DNA of 9,396 bases from Hyphomicrobium sp. (GTDB lineage Bacteria; Pseudomonadota; Alphaproteobacteria; Rhizobiales; Hyphomicrobiaceae), in the NCBI GenBank assembly GCA_030598645.1, contig JAUVPN010000078.1, forward strand, positions 1 through 9,396, read 5' to 3'. The notes under the pieces are model-generated. The model made no database searches. It was not told the origin of the DNA and was given only the letters and a program-made list of their open reading frames with translations. Below are positions 1-6,679 of the stretch, piece after piece; within the stretch, counting starts at the first letter, position 1, and each line of letters opens with the position of its first letter. Both the position numbers and the translations under genes were made by a program.

Positions 1-202
1 CGTGCCAATCGAAAGCATGCCGGAGGTGCTGCAGACTCTATCGCTGTTCAGTCCTCTGCGGCACTACCTGGAGGCCCTTCTTGGGTTGTTTTTCAAAGGC
101 TCGGGCTTGACGGAAATCCAGAGCCAAATTTTTGCGCTTCTTGCCATCGGTGCTCCACTGTTTGCGATGGCAGGATGGATCTTCAGGCGAGAGTGGGCTT
201 AG
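1..202 (+). CDS. ABC-2 type transporter permease, C-terminal fragment
   Basis: Only the last ~66 codons are in the window and the gene enters from the left edge, so the GTG at position 2 is not a real start. The visible end reads ESMPEVLQTLSLFSPLRHYL, then a KGSGL motif, then a hydrophobic helix of about 20 residues (IFALLAIGAPLFAMAGWIF) and a short basic tail ending at TAG 200-202. This pattern (MP-x-LQ, S-x-x-x-PLRHYLE, FKGSGL, final membrane helix, R/F-rich end) is what I know from the C-terminus of ABC-2 family permeases of the YhhJ/YbhR kind. These are inner-membrane export subunits that work with an ATPase and often a periplasmic adaptor, usually encoded upstream, which here would be off the window. 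The gene is convergent with the HNH gene. Family assignment is good; substrate cannot be told. Confidence 0.82.
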   Translation, partial: VPIESMPEVLQTLSLFSPLRHYLEALLGLFFKGSGLTEIQSQIFALLAIGAPLFAMAGWIFRREWA

Positions 203-268
203 CGGGACAGAGACCGGCGATAAGGTCATCCCCGGAGCTGGTGGGCGGTATGCGAGTGAACGGCGACG

Positions 269-341
269 ATGTCCGCTTTTGGTCAAAAGCAGACATTCGG
301 GAGTGCGTCAGGGATGTCCGCTAAGTGCCAAAAGCGGACAT
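269..341. repeat. Two tandem palindromic intergenic repeat units
   Basis: Two copies of an ATGTCCGCTT...AAGCGGACAT type palindrome lie 45 bp apart. Copy 1 (269-296) has arms ATGTCCGCTTTT and AAAAGCAGACAT around GGTC, with one mismatch. Copy 2 (314-341) has arms ATGTCCGCT and AGCGGACAT around a 10-nt loop. Translating across them gives MSAFGQKQTF and MSAKCQKRTF, the familiar spurious peptides produced by a very abundant palindromic repeat in Bradyrhizobium and Rhodopseudomonas genomes (known from memory, not searched). It is an intergenic repeat and not a gene. It lies between two convergent genes. Confidence 0.75.
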
Positions 342-393
342 TCTCAGGCGCGGGTTCGTGTCCACTTTGTGGAATGCAACGTTTGAGCGTGTA

Positions 394-1287
394 TCAGCGT
401 CGTGGCCAAAGCACCATGCCGTTGATCAAGGCTTTTGCACTACCAGCGCCCAGTTGGATGTCGGGGCCTTCCAAAAGAATGCCTTGGCCTCCAACAATTC
501 GAAGCGCCTTGAAAGGAACCCCAGTTTTATCCGCGTCGACAACGACGCACACTTGCGGTTGCCAGCAGTCGAAGGACACCGCGATGCCCGGACCTTCGTG
601 ATTGCGCTCCCAGAGAAACACGCCGATGCAATCTTCAATAGTGCGGATGACGGCGCCGTCCTTGAACATGTGCAGTTGATTGATCGAGATCTTGTTGGGC
701 GGGAATATCTCAATCTCGAGTGCGATCTGGTTCGGCTGACTGGAGATGCGAAGCTTGCGTCCCTCTAGAACACAGTCGGTCATCGGCGACGGCAGCGTCC
801 ATTCGTTGCGGTCGATCTCGAAGATTTTCTCGCCAGCGGAATTGTAGAACGAGCCCGACAGCAGCGGCGGGGTGCCGGAATCTTCGGGCCGGTCGAATGC
901 CAAGATGACCTCGCCATTGACGCGAAAGATCTCGCTTGGCGCATAGAAGGTGCTGGAGCCGATGGCTACTTCGCATTGGCGCCCGGCTGACAGGTCGAAC
1001 TCGGACCAGGGCGGCAGAACAGCGGCATCTGACTGCACGTGCTCATAGGCCTGCTTGACAGTTTGCTTTGACAATTGACCGCGCGTGACTCGATCGTGGC
1101 AGGAGCCGCAGAGAAGGCAGATAGCGTCTGGTTCATGGCTGTGGGCATCAGCGAACTCGGGGTCGATGTGCTCGTACTGGTAGACGGCATTGCGGCACCG
1201 CACACAGCCGAACTTGCTCAGCCTGCGCACCTCCGCCTTGACGTTGGCGGGGATGTGCCTCGAAAGACCGTGTCTGTTGTAGTTCAT
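394..1287 (-). CDS. HNH endonuclease-like protein with long uncharacterised C-terminal region
   Basis: A 297-residue protein. The start chosen is the ATG at 1287-1285 because AAGG lies 5 nt upstream; a longer start at 1338 has no visible ribosome binding site and adds 17 residues. Residues ~18-70 form an HNH/zinc fold: C28-x2-C31, the E39-H40 pair, then C60-x2-C63-H64 (LCGSCHDRV), i.e. the two zinc pairs and the catalytic His expected of HNH nucleases. Residues ~85-297 are rich in predicted beta strands (alternating hydrophobics such as EVAIG, ALEIEIF, CVVVDAD), and I do not recognise this domain. The gene runs against its neighbours and has ~600 bp of spacer upstream. It may be element cargo (defence or recombination nuclease) or a chromosomal gene. 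Nuclease fold likely; target and role unknown. Confidence 0.8.
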   Translation of the reverse strand: MNYNRHGLSRHIPANVKAEVRRLSKFGCVRCRNAVYQYEHIDPEFADAHSHEPDAICLLCGSCHDRVTRGQLSKQTVKQAYEHVQSDAAVLPPWSEFDLSAGRQCEVAIGSSTFYAPSEIFRVNGEVILAFDRPEDSGTPPLLSGSFYNSAGEKIFEIDRNEWTLPSPMTDCVLEGRKLRISSQPNQIALEIEIFPPNKISINQLHMFKDGAVIRTIEDCIGVFLWERNHEGPGIAVSFDCWQPQVCVVVDADKTGVPFKALRIVGGQGILLEGPDIQLGAGSAKALINGMVLWPRR

Positions 1288-1539
1288 ATTGACCTTGGCC
1301 TCGGAACACCCGGCTTTCGCGCGTGTCCAAGAATCCATGTGTGGTGCGACAGCGCAAGAATGACTGTCGTCTGCGGCCAGATCCAGCCGTCCCCGCTCAT
1401 ATCGCTCAGGGGTATAACACGGGCATAAGAAGTGATGTTAGACGCTGCCGCTTAGCTTACCCAGCTATCAACGAGCTGTATTTATCAAACTCAGTTCAGT
1501 AGCGATCGGTCGAGCGTATCAACAAGCGCCATTCTCAAG

Positions 1540-1573
1540 AGAACCGCCGACGAAACTTCGCCGGCGGTTCTTT
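1540..1573 (+). terminator. Terminator-like hairpin
   Basis: AGAACCGCCG (1540-1549) pairs perfectly with CGGCGGTTCT (1562-1571). Inside, after one A/C mismatch, CGA/TCG closes a tetraloop, giving a long GC-rich stem. A short T-rich run (TTCTTT) overlaps and follows the 3' arm on the + strand; the - strand has no T run. The shape suits a rho-independent terminator for a rightward transcript, but there is no protein gene to the left on the + strand that it would end. Confidence 0.5.
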
Positions 1574-1792
1574 GCAGTTCGGGCGATGGTTTCCCTGGCC
1601 ATGACACAAGAATGCAGAAGGAACGCTACGCTCTGCGCCGTACGCCACCGTCGAGTGTAGCAGTGGCATACAAAATCGCGCCCCGCGATCTAACGACATT
1701 CTACCACAGACGATCGTGCAAGGACTGCGCTAGACGCTCCGTGTCCGTAATTACGCTCTGCGTCGGCGACGTCTCGTACAATGTCCCTCAAG

Positions 1793-1810
1793 GCGCAATT
1801 CCCATTGCGC
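1793..1810. promoter_or_regulatory. Perfect palindrome upstream of the primase-helicase leader (possible operator)
   Basis: GCGCAAT (1793-1799), spacer TCCC, ATTGCGC (1804-1810): a perfect 7+7 inverted repeat. It lies ~30 bp before the AAGGAG ribosome binding site at 1841. It has no T run, so a terminator is unlikely. A dimeric repressor site or a leader-RNA hairpin controlling the large gene downstream is possible. The position is the only support for function. Confidence 0.4.
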
Positions 1811-1852
1811 TGACGTTCGGTCGCCAAGAGCGGCCACCTTAAGGAGCAGCGC

Positions 1853-1960
1853 ATGATGACCCATGCGAACATGAGGGATATATCGAGTGTTTCAGGACAA
1901 TCAGGGCCCGGCGTCCGGTACGGGCAGCCCTCCAGTTGCAACAACAACTGGCGATGGTGA
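1853..1960 (+). CDS. Putative 35-codon leader peptide or displaced start of the primase-helicase gene
   Basis: AAGGAG at 1841-1846 sits 6 nt before ATGATG at 1853, the best ribosome binding site near the large gene. The frame reads MMTHANMRDISSVSG and stops at TGA 1958-1960. It overlaps the first ~25 codons of the large protein, in another frame. It may be a leader peptide giving translational coupling to the GTG at 1887. Alternatively it is the true N-terminus of the large protein, separated from it by a one-base error or a programmed frameshift. No homology is recognised. Confidence 0.3.
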   Translation: MMTHANMRDISSVSGQSGPGVRYGQPSSCNNNWRW

Positions 1961-4900
1961 AGTTCCGCCGATCGCAGATAGCCACTGCGTGCTCGGCATC
2001 GTGCGCACCGCGAGTGACGGGGACTTTCAGAAGAAGTACCGGCGCATCAATCCGGCGCACGCTGCCGGGGTCTGGCCATCTCGGAACAAGGCTCTTGGCG
2101 ATCGATGGGAGCATTGGCGCGACGAAAAGCTCACGCTTCCGAGTAGACACCGGTACGAGGAGTGCGTTGTCCGTGACCACGTGGCGCTCGCGGGGCAATT
2201 AAACGAGCTCGCCCCCAACCGTTTTGCTTCCCTGGTCGTCGGTCGGCTGAAACCAGAGCTGCAAACCGGCAACAGCATCTCCGCTGCGCAAACGGCCAAC
2301 TACGACGACGTCCCCAGCAAATGGCTGATCTTTGACTACGATGACGTTGTCACTACTGAGATCGACCCTGGCTCTGACCTTGACGAAGTGCTGTGCAGCC
2401 GCGATGCGTTCGAGGCGTTTTCCGATAAGCTGATCACCAAGACGCTCCCACCCGAGTTTCAACGTGTCAGCTACGTGGCTTCCGTCACGAGCAGCACAGG
2501 CTTCGTCGGCGCCGAGCGCATCAATTTGCGACTGTTCTTCAGGCTCGCAGAGCCACTATGCCTTGCTGACCAACGAAACAGCGTTGAGCGTTTGAATGCG
2601 CTCATGCAAGATCGGGGATTACCAAAATATCTCGACGCATCGATCTATGGCGCCGGGCATTTGATCTTCACCGCGCTGCCTGAGGCAAGCGTGCATCTGA
2701 TGCACGAGGGAAACGTTCGCCAGGGCGTTGTCAAAGGGCGCCTTTTTCGGGAGGCAATTGCGGTCGAGCGGGATGACGACGACGTTGAGATTCCCGCAGC
2801 CTATTTGCAGCCGTTGCATGCGGTCTCGGCTCGCGATTCGCACGATGGCCTGCGGAAGAGTCTCGCCGTTTCCGAGGGGAGCCAATTCGCCCCAGGGAAG
2901 GGGTGGGAGTTCTATCTCAGCCAATTACGCGAGGGGCACGTCAATCGTTCCCTCTATCAGGCGGCGGCCTCGTATTGCAGGTTGACCCCTCGCGAGGAAT
3001 GGGACGCGGCGTTCCTGCTCTCGCGATTTCATTGGTGGGCCGAACAGAAGAACCTGAATGTCAAGAAGGACGCGCAGCGCACCGGCTACTTCACAATCCA
3101 ATGGATCGACAAGGAATTCCAGCGGTGCGAGGCGAAGGGGTATACAAAAGAGAATGCTGGGCGGCTTGGGCGGGTGGTCGATGCGCCCCCACGGCCAGAA
3201 GGGCTGGAAGTCGGCGATGTCCGCACGAAGATCAAGGTCGCGGCGGAAGAGTCTGGCGCCAAAGCGATTGCATATGAAGAGGGTGACGGGGTTCTGACGC
3301 CGCACGCGCTTTTCAAGACACCCGCAGGTTCGGGAAAGACCCACGCCGCCGTTGCGGCCCTCGATGCCGAGACCCTTGCCAACCAGCGCGTCTTTTATCT
3401 CGCGCCGACGCGCGATCTCGGCGGCGAGACCGTGCGCATGTTGCAGGAGAGATTGCCAGACGCAAGCCTGGCCCGGCAACATCACGGTCGAGACTTTCTG
3501 TGCGAGAGGGCCATCGCCGAGGCGAACAATCCGGACAAGGCCAAGCAATATAGAAAGCTTGCGATCGAGGTAGAGCGGGCTGGCCTGCAGCCGCTGAAGG
3601 TTGTTTGCCCGGGCTGCCCTCTTTATGACGTGTGCGGCGCCCCTCAGCAGGCGCTGGATGATGGTCCCGGGTTTATTGGCCTTCAGCATGCGCACGCCAC
3701 GACAAGCTTACGCCGGCTGAAGCCGGACTCCGCAAAGGCGCCGGCCTTTTCGATTGTCGACGAGGACCTCATCAGGTCTCTATTGGCTGCGGATGAAGAC
3801 GAGACCAACCAGCCGGTTGCGTCTCTCAGGCCCAAAGGCGACTTCGGTATTATCGGGTCGGCGGAGGGGACACGCGTCGGTGCGACGACCGATTTCAGAG
3901 CGGCCCGAGACCAATTGTGCCAGATGCTCGAGGCTGACACGGGCCCCCCAAAGCGGGTCGAGCTCGCATGGTTCTCCGAGAACATGACGATTACACAACC
4001 CGATGGAGTGTTCGAATTTAAACGCAGAACAAAGCTCGCCATCGAGAGCGAATGGCACCATCAAAGCTGGCTGGTGAGCGAATATCGCAAAACGACCGAC
4101 GACGAGGAGAGCACGTCGGCGGCCAAGAACAAGGCGCGCAAGCGCCAAAGTGCGGGGCGTCGCGAACGCAACAAGAGGCGCAAAGGCATTAAAGAGGCGC
4201 TTCGAGCGTCGCGGTTTGCTCTCGAGATCTACCGCGCCATCGATGAAAATCTCGAGATCGCTGCGCGAGACGAGATGCTTGGCCTTTTTCGTCGGCAGGA
4301 GCAGGGCGAGCCCTGGGTTTACTGCCATCCGCGAAAGCAGCTTCCCGCAGTTCTAAGAGACGGCCCAGTCCAGTGGCTTGACGGCACCGCCAGCTCCGCA
4401 CTCTTTCGTTCAATGCTGCGAGGAGCAGACGTCGAGATCACGGAGTACGACTGGCCCATGAAGCTGGGCGCCTACCAGCTAGTGCAATACGCCGACAGGC
4501 CTTTTTCGCAGCGCATGCTCACGGAGGCCGAGGGCAAGAACGCGAACGCGAATATTCGAAAGATCCATCAATTCATTCTTTCGAAGGCCTACGATCCAGC
4601 CCTGAAATCCCGCGAGCATAAATGTACCGTTGATGGCGTCAAAAAGGATCTCGTCGTCATCTGTCAAAAGTCCGTAAAGAAAAAGCTCAACAAGCTTGGA
4701 TTGCCCCTGAACGTCGCCACTGCGCACTTCAACAACCTGCGCGGCTTAAATCGCTTTCGCGAGGTGCCTTGCGGCATCATCATCGGCCGGCCCGAGCCGA
4801 AGGCCATTCAAGCGGAAGCGCTAGCTGGAGCGTGGTTCCGGAACGATCCGAACGTTATTTCTCTGTCTCGGATGGCGGACTGGGTTGCCACGCACGGCAA

Positions 4901-5723
4901 CGACGCGCGCTACAAGGGTGAGCGCGTGTTGCGCATGGCAGATGGCACGGCAGTGGCCATCCCTTGCGAGGCGCACCCCGACGAGCATGTTGAGGCGATG
5001 CGAGAGCATCTCGTCAATAACGAGGTACGCCAGGCCATTGCGCGTCTTCGGCTGTATGACCGCACCGAGGCGAATGCCGCCGAAATTTACGTGTTTGGTG
5101 ACGTGGACACCAGATTGCCCGTGCACGAGCTGCGGCGCTGGGAAGAGGCGGATCTCTCTGTAGTCGACGTGATGGCCGCGGCGGGGGTCGTCTTCACCAG
5201 CGCTGGGAGCGCCCAAAAGGCCTATCCGGAGGCATTCAGTAGGTTGGCGCCGCGGACGGCCAAAGCCGCGCTGGCGGTTTTACGGGCCGACCAAAAGTGC
5301 AAGGTCCCTATAAAGAAAGTCTATATAGGGAGTCTGCACAATTGCCCCCCTCCCGACTGGCGCGTCGTGAAGTTCCGGCCCCTCGGTAAGACCCGCGACG
5401 GTCGGCGCGCCTATGCTCAAACGGCACTCATGGATTGCGCACGCCATCCGGACCCAGGCAAGGCGCTGGAGGCGGCCCTGGGTTGTGCCGTGGAATGGTG
5501 GGGGGCTGAGGACACGCGAAAGGACGCAGAAGGCTGCCCGGCCGCTCCAGCAAGACCAAGAGCGGAGTGTCTCGCATCAAGCAAGCGGCGGGGCCGCCCT
5601 AGGACCTCAGCATCCAAAGGGAGCCGTGGCCGGTCTCAAGTCAGACGATGTCCGTCCGCTTTGGCGTCCGGCAACGACGGGCAAGCGCCTTCGCCAACCG
5701 AGCGCGCTTCTTCAGCGAAATGA
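1887..5723 (+). CDS. Fused AEP-like primase and superfamily 2 helicase with XPD/DinG-type Fe-S cysteines
   Basis: A 1278-residue replication-type protein. The start is GTG 1887, with GAGGG 9 nt upstream; an in-frame TGA at 1872 rules out longer forms. Residues ~95-300 look like an archaeo-eukaryotic primase fold: motif I WLIFDYDD (D150, D152), a motif II region at ~201-222 without a clear catalytic His, and motif III around YLDASIY (D250). Residues ~335-420 are helical and resemble a PriCT linker. The helicase follows: Walker A TPAGSGKT (478-485), motif Ia YLAPTRD (504-510), Walker B SIVDEDL (D625-E626), LDGTAS (831-836), a late motif ARLR after Q1049. Between Walker A and B lie GRDFLC (C539) and CPGCPLYDVC (C574, C577, C583), the 1+3 cysteine layout of XPD/DinG iron-sulphur helicases. 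Residues ~740-770 are Lys/Arg-rich. The last ~70 residues are low complexity. The likely role is to open and prime the element's own origin. Parts are clear; the exact family is not recognised. Confidence 0.85.
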   Translation: MFQDNQGPASGTGSPPVATTTGDGEVPPIADSHCVLGIVRTASDGDFQKKYRRINPAHAAGVWPSRNKALGDRWEHWRDEKLTLPSRHRYEECVVRDHVALAGQLNELAPNRFASLVVGRLKPELQTGNSISAAQTANYDDVPSKWLIFDYDDVVTTEIDPGSDLDEVLCSRDAFEAFSDKLITKTLPPEFQRVSYVASVTSSTGFVGAERINLRLFFRLAEPLCLADQRNSVERLNALMQDRGLPKYLDASIYGAGHLIFTALPEASVHLMHEGNVRQGVVKGRLFREAIAVERDDDDVEIPAAYLQPLHAVSARDSHDGLRKSLAVSEGSQFAPGKGWEFYLSQLREGHVNRSLYQAAASYCRLTPREEWDAAFLLSRFHWWAEQKNLNVKKDAQRTGYFTIQWIDKEFQRCEAKGYTKENAGRLGRVVDAPPRPEGLEVGDVRTKIKVAAEESGAKAIAYEEGDGVLTPHALFKTPAGSGKTHAAVAALDAETLANQRVFYLAPTRDLGGETVRMLQERLPDASLARQHHGRDFLCERAIAEANNPDKAKQYRKLAIEVERAGLQPLKVVCPGCPLYDVCGAPQQALDDGPGFIGLQHAHATTSLRRLKPDSAKAPAFSIVDEDLIRSLLAADEDETNQPVASLRPKGDFGIIGSAEGTRVGATTDFRAARDQLCQMLEADTGPPKRVELAWFSENMTITQPDGVFEFKRRTKLAIESEWHHQSWLVSEYRKTTDDEESTSAAKNKARKRQSAGRRERNKRRKGIKEALRASRFALEIYRAIDENLEIAARDEMLGLFRRQEQGEPWVYCHPRKQLPAVLRDGPVQWLDGTASSALFRSMLRGADVEITEYDWPMKLGAYQLVQYADRPFSQRMLTEAEGKNANANIRKIHQFILSKAYDPALKSREHKCTVDGVKKDLVVICQKSVKKKLNKLGLPLNVATAHFNNLRGLNRFREVPCGIIIGRPEPKAIQAEALAGAWFRNDPNVISLSRMADWVATHGNDARYKGERVLRMADGTAVAIPCEAHPDEHVEAMREHLVNNEVRQAIARLRLYDRTEANAAEIYVFGDVDTRLPVHELRRWEEADLSVVDVMAAAGVVFTSAGSAQKAYPEAFSRLAPRTAKAALAVLRADQKCKVPIKKVYIGSLHNCPPPDWRVVKFRPLGKTRDGRRAYAQTALMDCARHPDPGKALEAALGCAVEWWGAEDTRKDAEGCPAAPARPRAECLASSKRRGRPRTSASKGSRGRSQVRRCPSALASGNDGQAPSPTERASSAK

Positions 5724-6024
5724 CGTTTGCGTCGTCTTCGTCAGCCCCCAAGCGGGGCGAAGCGCGCCTTTGACAGATCATCACTACTGACAAGGTTTTG
5801 TTATCGAACGATAGACGCCAAGGCTCTTTTCTGTTTTGTGAGCGCCTCTTTTTTGAAGAGCGCCCCCGTGGCCAATTCTCCGGCATTTTATGCCAAGACG
5901 GCGCGGCAACGCTTTCTTCAGAACGGTTCCCTCTCGCCGAGGCAAGCAAGAAGACACTCGTGAGCCTGCGGTGGCTTGATGGCGGTGATCCGGACAAAAA
6001 GTGGCGTGCGTTGTAATAGTCTCT

Positions 6025-6047
6025 GTTAGCATGGAGTGCTAGCTAGC
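6025..6047. promoter_or_regulatory. Hairpin plus GCTAGCTAGC palindrome
   Basis: GTTAGCA (6025-6031) and TGCTAGC (6037-6043) pair around TGGAG with one G-T wobble. The right arm merges into a perfect 10-bp palindrome GCTAGCTAGC (6038-6047). A related GCTAACA lies at 6243-6249, at the end of the repeat array, in opposite orientation to TGTTAGC at 6024-6030. Possible operator; function unproven. Confidence 0.3.
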
Positions 6048-6164
6048 GTCGTGTTTGTCGGTAATGATCTTTTCGAGCCGGAGGCGCAGGCATCGCGGGC
6101 TGCGCGTTTTCCTCGGACTGCAAGCGCGTGTGATTCGCGACGTCGATGCCGCCGAGCGCTCCTT

Positions 6165-6244
6165 GATCTGTAAACAGCGCACAATTTATCGATCTGATCT
6201 GTCGACAATGCACGAGCTTGAGATCCGATCTGTAAAAAGCACGC
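6165..6244 (+). repeat. Three iteron-like direct repeats, 31-bp period
   Basis: Repeat starts are at 6165 (GATCTGTAAACAGCGCAC), 6196 (GATCTGTCGACAATGCAC) and 6227 (GATCTGTAAAAAGCACGC). All share GATCTGT, then A-x-A at fixed positions and a C/G-rich end. The spacing is exactly 31 bp twice, close to three turns of the helix, so proteins bound to them would sit on one face of the DNA. The array ends ~100 bp before the HTH gene and abuts AT-rich DNA. Replication iterons, binding sites of the HTH/Xis protein, or operators for a repressor are all possible. Confidence 0.75.
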
Positions 6245-6252
6245 TAACATGC

Positions 6253-6320
6253 TGATATAGATAGAAAATTATTAGTTTTTCGATGTTCACTATGGTAGTA
6301 TCTGACGTCAACAAATTTGG
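6253..6320 (+). promoter_or_regulatory. AT-rich stretch, probable promoter region of the HTH-integrase pair
   Basis: This stretch is clearly AT-richer than its surroundings and contains runs such as GAAAATTATTAG. TAGTAT at 6296-6301 is a possible -10 box, with only a poor -35 match upstream. Two small palindromes follow, TGACGTCA (6303-6310) and CAAATTTG (6312-6319). It could equally be the melting region of an origin next to the 31-bp repeats. Confidence 0.35.
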
Positions 6321-6346
6321 TTTGAACGATCTCTGGGGGAATTCTC

Positions 6347-6679
6347 GTGACCCGTCTTTTGACCAGGAAGCAGGTCGCTGAGTTATTAGCCTGTCGACCT
6401 GGGCAGGTGCGGCATCTGGGCTTGAGGGGGCTTTATCTGTTTCCGTCGCGCCGACGTGAAATGCGTTATCGCCTCGAGGACGTTAACGCATTTATAGCTG
6501 AGAGGAGACCATGTCAGTCTATCTGCGAAAAAGCGCATCGTCGCCATACTACTACTACGACTTCGAACTCAAGGGGCGGCGCTTTCAAGGCAGCACTGGC
6601 TTCAAATCCCGTCGAGCGGCCGAAGCGCATGAAAGAGGGCAGCGCACTAAGGCCGCAGAAGAAATCAAGCGCGGCCTAG
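6347..6679 (+). CDS. Excisionase / AlpA-like helix-turn-helix protein
   Basis: A GTG start at 6347 follows GGGGGA with 6 nt spacing. Residues ~4-54 match the short winged HTH of excisionases and AlpA-like regulators: LLTRKQVAELLACRPGQVRH, then a GLYLFPSRRREMRYRLEDV wing and NAFIAERR, the usual order of helix-turn-helix, beta wing and dimer helix. Such proteins bend attachment-site DNA to drive excision and/or activate the integrase gene. The domain ends where the integrase begins; the remaining ~55 codons run out of frame through 169 bp of integrase coding sequence and look like poor-quality tail (TTTTTS, many Arg/Lys). Either the tail is translated or a stop codon near 6511 has been lost. 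The fold is fairly safe; excisionase versus regulator is undecided. Confidence 0.75.
   Translation: MTRLLTRKQVAELLACRPGQVRHLGLRGLYLFPSRRREMRYRLEDVNAFIAERRPCQSICEKAHRRHTTTTTSNSRGGAFKAALASNPVERPKRMKEGSALRPQKKSSAA

Larger units (their letters stand above)
1288..1852. other. Spacer between the HNH gene and the primase-helicase gene
   Basis: I see no convincing protein gene here. A 76-codon open frame at 1612-1842 has no ribosome binding site and no recognisable motif. The stretch must hold the promoters of the divergent HNH (-) and primase-helicase (+) genes, but I cannot point to good -35/-10 pairs. It contains the terminator-like hairpin and the palindrome listed separately. No tRNA half or recombination site was found, although a left element boundary could lie in or to the left of this stretch. 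Confidence 0.5.
5724..6346. other. Long spacer, origin/control-like
   Basis: There is no supportable gene; the open frames here lack ribosome binding sites and known motifs. It contains an imperfect hairpin with an overlapping perfect palindrome GCTAGCTAGC (6025-6047), three 31-bp-period direct repeats (6165-6244), an AT-rich stretch (about 6253-6320) and the start region of the HTH gene, including the palindrome TGACGTCA (6303-6310). The clustering of repeats, palindromes and AT-rich DNA beside replication and recombination genes suggests a replication origin, a regulatory switch or both. Confidence 0.5.

Noticed and set aside
269..601. Open frame beginning MSAFGQKQTF as a small protein
   Set aside because: The start of the frame is the translation of two palindromic intergenic repeats, and the rest is antisense to the HNH gene.
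1612..1842. 76-codon + frame in the spacer before the primase-helicase gene
   Set aside because: No ribosome binding site and no recognisable motif, and it ends right at the AAGGAG of the next start.
2925..3695. 256-codon open frame on the - strand
   Set aside because: It lies wholly antisense to the helicase region, whose motifs (Walker A, cysteines) are clear; it is a GC-rich shadow frame.
5832..5868. Possible terminator after the primase-helicase gene
   Set aside because: Only CTCTT/AAGAG pairs (5 bp), and the T run lies inside the loop and not after the stem.
5641..5997. 118-codon - strand frame over the end of the primase-helicase gene
   Set aside because: No known motif; it overlaps coding DNA and has no clear ribosome binding site. 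I could not fully exclude it.
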